From Candidatus Mediterraneibacter excrementigallinarum (GTDB lineage Bacteria; Bacillota; Clostridia; Lachnospirales; Lachnospiraceae): a DNA stretch of 33,377 nucleotides. Under the pieces are notes generated by a model. It did no database searches. It was not told the DNA's origin and saw nothing but the letters and a program-made list of their open reading frames with translations. The number at the start of each line of letters is the position of its first letter. The first letter of the stretch is position 1. The stretch covers positions 1-33,377 of the forward strand of contig DWVT01000116.1 of assembly GCA_019120075.1 (NCBI GenBank). Reading direction: 5' to 3'. Below are positions 30,132 through 33,377 of the stretch, piece after piece. The translations under genes and the position numbers were made by a program.

Positions 30132-32543
30132 ATGAAAAAGAGCAGAGGAATCTTAAGTCTGATCCTTGTCGCCGCTGTCATCGTTCTCCTCGGAGTGACC
30201 AGTATCTTCGGCCTGAACTCGAAGGGAATGGGATCGGCAAGGAACATTCACCTCGGACTTGACCTGGAGGGTGGTGTGAGCATTACCTACCAGGCAAAGG
30301 ATGACAACCCGTCTCAGGAAGATATGGATGATACGGTCTATAAGCTCCAGAGGCGAGTGGAGGAGTACAGTACAGAGGCACAGGCTTACCAGCAGGGAGA
30401 TAACCGGATCAGCATCGAGATACCGGGAGTCCAGGACGCGAACCAGATCCTGGAGGAGCTGGGACAGCCGGGAAACCTGTATTTCATCCGTCAGAATGAC
30501 AGCGAGGGAAATGCAAACTACACTGTGAATTCAGAGGGAACAGGTTATGAACTGACGAAGACCATCGACGAGCTTCAGGAGGACGGTTCCATTGTCCTGA
30601 CCGGAACAGAGGTGGAGAGCGCTTCTGCAGGAACTTATTCTGATCAGACGACGGGAGCTGCCCAGTACGCGGTTGAGCTGAACCTTAATGATGAAGGAAC
30701 AAAGGCTTTTGCGTCCGCCACGGAAGAGGCTTCGAAGAGCGGCGAAACCATTGCGATCTATTATGACGGCGAACTGATCAGCGTGCCGCGTGTTAACGAT
30801 GCGATCGAGAACGGACAGGCTCAGATCACGGGAATGGAGTCCTATGAGGCGGCGGAGAATCTGGCATCCACGATCCGTATCGGAGGACTGAACCTGGAAC
30901 TGGAAGAAATCAGTTCTGAGGTCGTAGGGGCCCAGCTGGGCGAGGAAGCGGTCAGCACCAGCCTTCTGGCAGGGGCTATCGGACTTGTCATTGTCTGCGT
31001 GTTTATGTGCTTTGTATATCTGCTCCCGGGCTTTGCAGCCAGCCTTGCCCTGATCATCTATACCGAGCTGATCCTCGTGCTGCTCAATGCGTTTGACATC
31101 ACACTGACCCTTCCGGGTATCGCCGGTATCATCCTGGGCATCGGTATGGCCGTGGACGCAAACGTAATCATCTTTGCCCGCGTAAAGGAGGAACTCTCCG
31201 ACGGAAAATCTGTACACGCTGCGTTGAAGGCAGGATTCCACAAGGCCATGTCCGCTATCATCGACGGAAACGTGACCACCCTGATCGCGGCGGCAGTGCT
31301 GTGGCTGAGGGGAAGCGGAACCGTCCGCGGATTCGCCCAGACACTGGCCCTGGGTATCGTGGTATCCATGTTCACCGCACTTGTGGTCACAAGGCTGATC
31401 ATCTACTCCTTCTATGGAGTGGGGATCCGGAACAGGAAAGTATACGGCAAGCTGCTCAAGAAACGCAGGACTTTCGATTTTGTGGGCAAACGTAAGATTT
31501 TCTTTACGATCTCCATTATCATGTGTCTGAGCGGCTTCGTGTTCATGGGCATCAATCATGCAAGAGGCATCGGCGCCATGAACTACAGTCTTGATTTTGT
31601 GGGCGGAACATCTACCAATGTAACATTCAACGAGGAATATACGCTGGATGAGATCGACAGCGAGATGATCCCGGATCTGGAAGAGATCACAGGGGATCCG
31701 AACATCCAGGTACAGACGGTCCAGGATTCCACCCAGGTTATCTTTAAGTCTCAGACTCTGGATCTTCAGGAGCGTGAAGCGTTCGCTCAGTATATGAATG
31801 AAAATTATGGTGTTGCGGCGGAAGATATCACCACAGAGAATATCAGTTCCACCGTCAGCTCCGAGATGCGTGTGGATGCGATCGTCGCGGTGGTCATCGC
31901 CACGATCTGTATGCTGCTCTACATCTGGTTCCGGTTCAAGGATATCCGCTTTGCTACCAGCGCGGTCATCGCCCTTGTTCATGACGTTCTGGTGGTGCTG
32001 GCATTCTATGTGATCGCCAGAGTGTCAGTGGGAAATACGTTTATTGCCTGTATGCTGACTATCGTCGGTTACTCTATCAATGCGACCATCGTCATCTTTG
32101 ACCGTGTCCGTGAGGAACTGAAGGTAAGAGCCAAGGGAGAGTCTCTGAAAGAACTGGTGAACCACTGTATCATGCAGACTCTGACAAGGAGTATCTATAC
32201 GAACCTGACTACATTCATCATGGTGGTCGTGCTGTATGTGCTCGGAGTCAGTTCCATCAAGGAGTTTGCTGCTCCGCTGATGGTAGGTATCGCCTGCGGT
32301 ACGTATACTTCTGTCTGCATCACCGGAGCGCTCTGGTATGTGATGAAGACAAAAGTGGGCGCCGGCGCGAAGGAGATCGCGGCTGCGGAGGCTGCGGCTC
32401 TGGCGAAGAAAGATCCTGCGCTGACAGACAGCGCTGCTTCTGGCAATGAGGAGAACAGCAGCGGAAACGGTTCTGCCGGAAAGGCAAATAAAGGAAATGC
32501 CAGCGGGAAACCGAAGAAAAAGAAGAGAAAGAGAAGACAGTGA
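30132..32543 (+). CDS. secDF: Fused protein translocase SecDF
   Basis: The 803-residue fusion helps the Sec translocon by proton-driven pulling on exported proteins. The SecD half has helix 1 (about 9-27), LGLDLEGG at 41-48, the large P1 external domain (about 50-270) and GIGMAVDANVIIFARVKEEL in the RND helix group. The SecF half starts about 445 with its own first helix, DFVGGTS, and the matching HDVLVV and NATIVIFDRVREEL segments. The C-terminal 50 or so residues are low-complexity (Ala, Gly, Asn, Ser) ending in a Lys/Arg cluster, probably a ribosome- or lipid-contacting tail. ATG 30132 is preferred over 30123 because AGAAAGGA ends just before the latter. Confidence 0.95.
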   Translation: MKKSRGILSLILVAAVIVLLGVTSIFGLNSKGMGSARNIHLGLDLEGGVSITYQAKDDNPSQEDMDDTVYKLQRRVEEYSTEAQAYQQGDNRISIEIPGVQDANQILEELGQPGNLYFIRQNDSEGNANYTVNSEGTGYELTKTIDELQEDGSIVLTGTEVESASAGTYSDQTTGAAQYAVELNLNDEGTKAFASATEEASKSGETIAIYYDGELISVPRVNDAIENGQAQITGMESYEAAENLASTIRIGGLNLELEEISSEVVGAQLGEEAVSTSLLAGAIGLVIVCVFMCFVYLLPGFAASLALIIYTELILVLLNAFDITLTLPGIAGIILGIGMAVDANVIIFARVKEELSDGKSVHAALKAGFHKAMSAIIDGNVTTLIAAAVLWLRGSGTVRGFAQTLALGIVVSMFTALVVTRLIIYSFYGVGIRNRKVYGKLLKKRRTFDFVGKRKIFFTISIIMCLSGFVFMGINHARGIGAMNYSLDFVGGTSTNVTFNEEYTLDEIDSEMIPDLEEITGDPNIQVQTVQDSTQVIFKSQTLDLQEREAFAQYMNENYGVAAEDITTENISSTVSSEMRVDAIVAVVIATICMLLYIWFRFKDIRFATSAVIALVHDVLVVLAFYVIARVSVGNTFIACMLTIVGYSINATIVIFDRVREELKVRAKGESLKELVNHCIMQTLTRSIYTNLTTFIMVVVLYVLGVSSIKEFAAPLMVGIACGTYTSVCITGALWYVMKTKVGAGAKEIAAAEAAALAKKDPALTDSAASGNEENSSGNGSAGKANKGNASGKPKKKKRKRRQ

Positions 32544-32568
32544 TCTGAAAGCGGTCATGCGGAAACTA

Positions 32569-32626
32569 TAGCGGGAAAGCCCGCTCCGGGGAGTTCATCC
32601 GGGGCGGGCTTTCCCGCACTGTTTTT
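32569..32626 (+). terminator. Strong terminator after secDF
   Basis: A perfect 14-base-pair stem (GCGGGAAAGCCCGC at 32569-32582, complement 32602-32615), extended inward by CCGG pairs, is followed by ACTG and then seven T (32620-32626). It ends the SCIFF/secDF stretch. Confidence 0.9.
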
Positions 32627-32627
32627 T

Positions 32628-32747
32628 TATGATAGAATATTGAAGAAGATTGTGGAATTGCGCAGCGCGGAACAATCCGCAGGCATCGCAGCCGGGGCTT
32701 TTGCCCTCAACATCTTGAAGAAAAGCAACTGCGGAAGGGGCATATGT
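32628..32747 (+). promoter_or_regulatory. Promoter and leader of recJ
   Basis: TGATAGAAT (32628-32636) is an extended -10 directly after the terminator, with no clear -35. The leader contains GATTGT/ACAATC (32649-32654, 32672-32677) and GGGC-TTTT-GCCC (32696-32707). No small gene with a ribosome binding site was found in it. Confidence 0.45.
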
Positions 32748-33377
32748 ATGGAAAAATGGTTTATCACCATGAAGAAAGCGGATTTTAACGGGATCGCGGA
32801 GAAATATCATATCTCTCCGATCATCGCCCGTCTGATCAGAAACCGGGATGTGGTGGAGGATGGGGAGATCGATCTCTATCTCAACGGCACGATCGCGGAT
32901 CTGTATGACGGGATGCTCATGAAAGATATGGACAGAGCGGTGGAGATCCTTGCGGAAAAGATCCGGGAAGAGAAGCCCATCCGGATTATCGGAGACTATG
33001 ATATTGACGGCGTGAACGCCACATACATTTTACAGGAGGGACTGTCCGCCCTGGGGGCGGAGGTCGATACTGACATTCCGGACCGGATCAAAGACGGATA
33101 CGGGCTCAACCGGATGCTGATCAACCGCGCCATTGAAGACGGCATCGATACCATCGTTACCTGTGATAACGGGATCGCTGCCGCGGAGGAGATCGCCTAT
33201 GGAAAAGACAATGGTCTTACCGTGGTGGTGACGGACCATCATGAAGTGTCTTATATTGAGGAAAATGACGGAAAAGAGTACCTTCTTCCCATGGCGGACG
33301 CTGTGGTGGATCCTCACCGGGCGGACTGCGGGTATCCGTTTAAGGGCCTGTGTGGCGCCGCGGTGGCATATAAGCTG
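32748..33377 (+). CDS. recJ: Single-stranded-DNA exonuclease RecJ, N-terminal part (3' end outside window)
   Basis: The first 210 codons are present and the frame is open at the window edge. The protein starts MEKWFITMKKADFNGI. DHH-family metal motifs follow in order: RIIGDYDIDGVNA (motif I), TVTCDNGIAA-like IVTCDNGIAA (motif II), VVVTDHHEV (motif III, the DHH itself) and AVVDPHRADCGYPFKGLCGAAVAYK (motif IV region, read as the segment near residues 185-209). RecJ is a 5'-3' exonuclease in recombinational and mismatch repair. The start is ATG 32748, with GGAAGGGG at 32732-32739 as ribosome binding site. Identification is firm, but the C-terminal OB domain cannot be checked. Confidence 0.9.
   Translation, partial: MEKWFITMKKADFNGIAEKYHISPIIARLIRNRDVVEDGEIDLYLNGTIADLYDGMLMKDMDRAVEILAEKIREEKPIRIIGDYDIDGVNATYILQEGLSALGAEVDTDIPDRIKDGYGLNRMLINRAIEDGIDTIVTCDNGIAAAEEIAYGKDNGLTVVVTDHHEVSYIEENDGKEYLLPMADAVVDPHRADCGYPFKGLCGAAVAYKL

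Noticed and set aside
30531-31982. Long open frame (483 codons) on the minus strand opposite secDF
   Set aside because: It lies wholly inside a well-conserved gene, has His/Asp/Arg-rich low-sense composition typical of an antisense shadow, and has no ribosome binding site or recognisable domain.
1-33377. Mobile elements, CRISPR arrays, toxin-antitoxin or phage defence genes
   Set aside because: Both strands were read for transposases, integrases, repeat-spacer arrays and known defence domains; none was found. The repeats present are short intergenic palindromes.

Overview
The window looks like a piece of chromosome from a spore-forming, anaerobic Clostridia bacterium, most likely Lachnospiraceae. 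The pointers are a SCIFF peptide with its radical SAM maturase, a SpoVT-type regulator next to a TIGR04086-type membrane protein, a fused SecDF, a Bce-type two-component/ABC module, a split 2-hydroxyacyl-CoA dehydratase/activase set, and strong purine-rich ribosome binding sites throughout. I cannot name the species. I see no insertion sequence, prophage, CRISPR array, tRNA or rRNA. The window opens inside trpD and closes inside recJ.

Layout. 1-3690: the end of a tightly overlapping tryptophan operon (trpD-C-F-B-A), closed by a hairpin. 3800-5071: a DgkA-type lipid kinase and a SseB-like protein, each with its own signals. 5255-9713: a putative ATP-driven low-potential reductase set (two cysteine-containing dehydratase-like proteins and an ASKHA activase), followed 19 bases later by a Lon-like AAA+ ATPase without a protease domain. 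9838-10257: a GNAT-like protein. 10341-13867: a glucose-type PTS permease (EIICBA) behind a promoter, RNA antiterminator site and terminator, with the matching BglG/GlcT-family antiterminator just downstream. 13880-18482: a Bce-type response regulator, intramembrane-sensing kinase, ABC ATPase and FtsX-like permease. 18702-19337: a cytidylate-kinase-like protein.

19383-23313 is a minus-strand cluster, in transcription order pduL, yqeY, an AEC-family transporter, a diacylglycerol glycosyltransferase-like protein and a PlsY-like acyltransferase. The last two suggest membrane glycolipid synthesis. 23551-25179 is a Na+/phosphate symporter with a PhoU-like tail. 25548-27158 is an ammonium transporter fused to a PII domain. 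Its leader carries a candidate antitermination structure, and its first membrane helix appears to be missing. 27312-33377 holds spoVT, a TIGR04086 membrane protein, the SCIFF peptide and maturase, secDF and the start of recJ.

The most unusual signals are in non-coding DNA. At 18521-18591, 71 bases fold on paper into a perfect four-armed cloverleaf with no unpaired bases at the junction, and the beginning of the motif is repeated 130 bases later. The ptsG leader holds a 137-base palindromic element, part of which is duplicated as a 61-base structured repeat. The amt leader has two consecutive RNA structures in front of an apparently truncated transporter. The most interesting protein-level context is the split dehydratase/activase set adjoining a Lon-like AAA+ protein with a changed Walker B residue.
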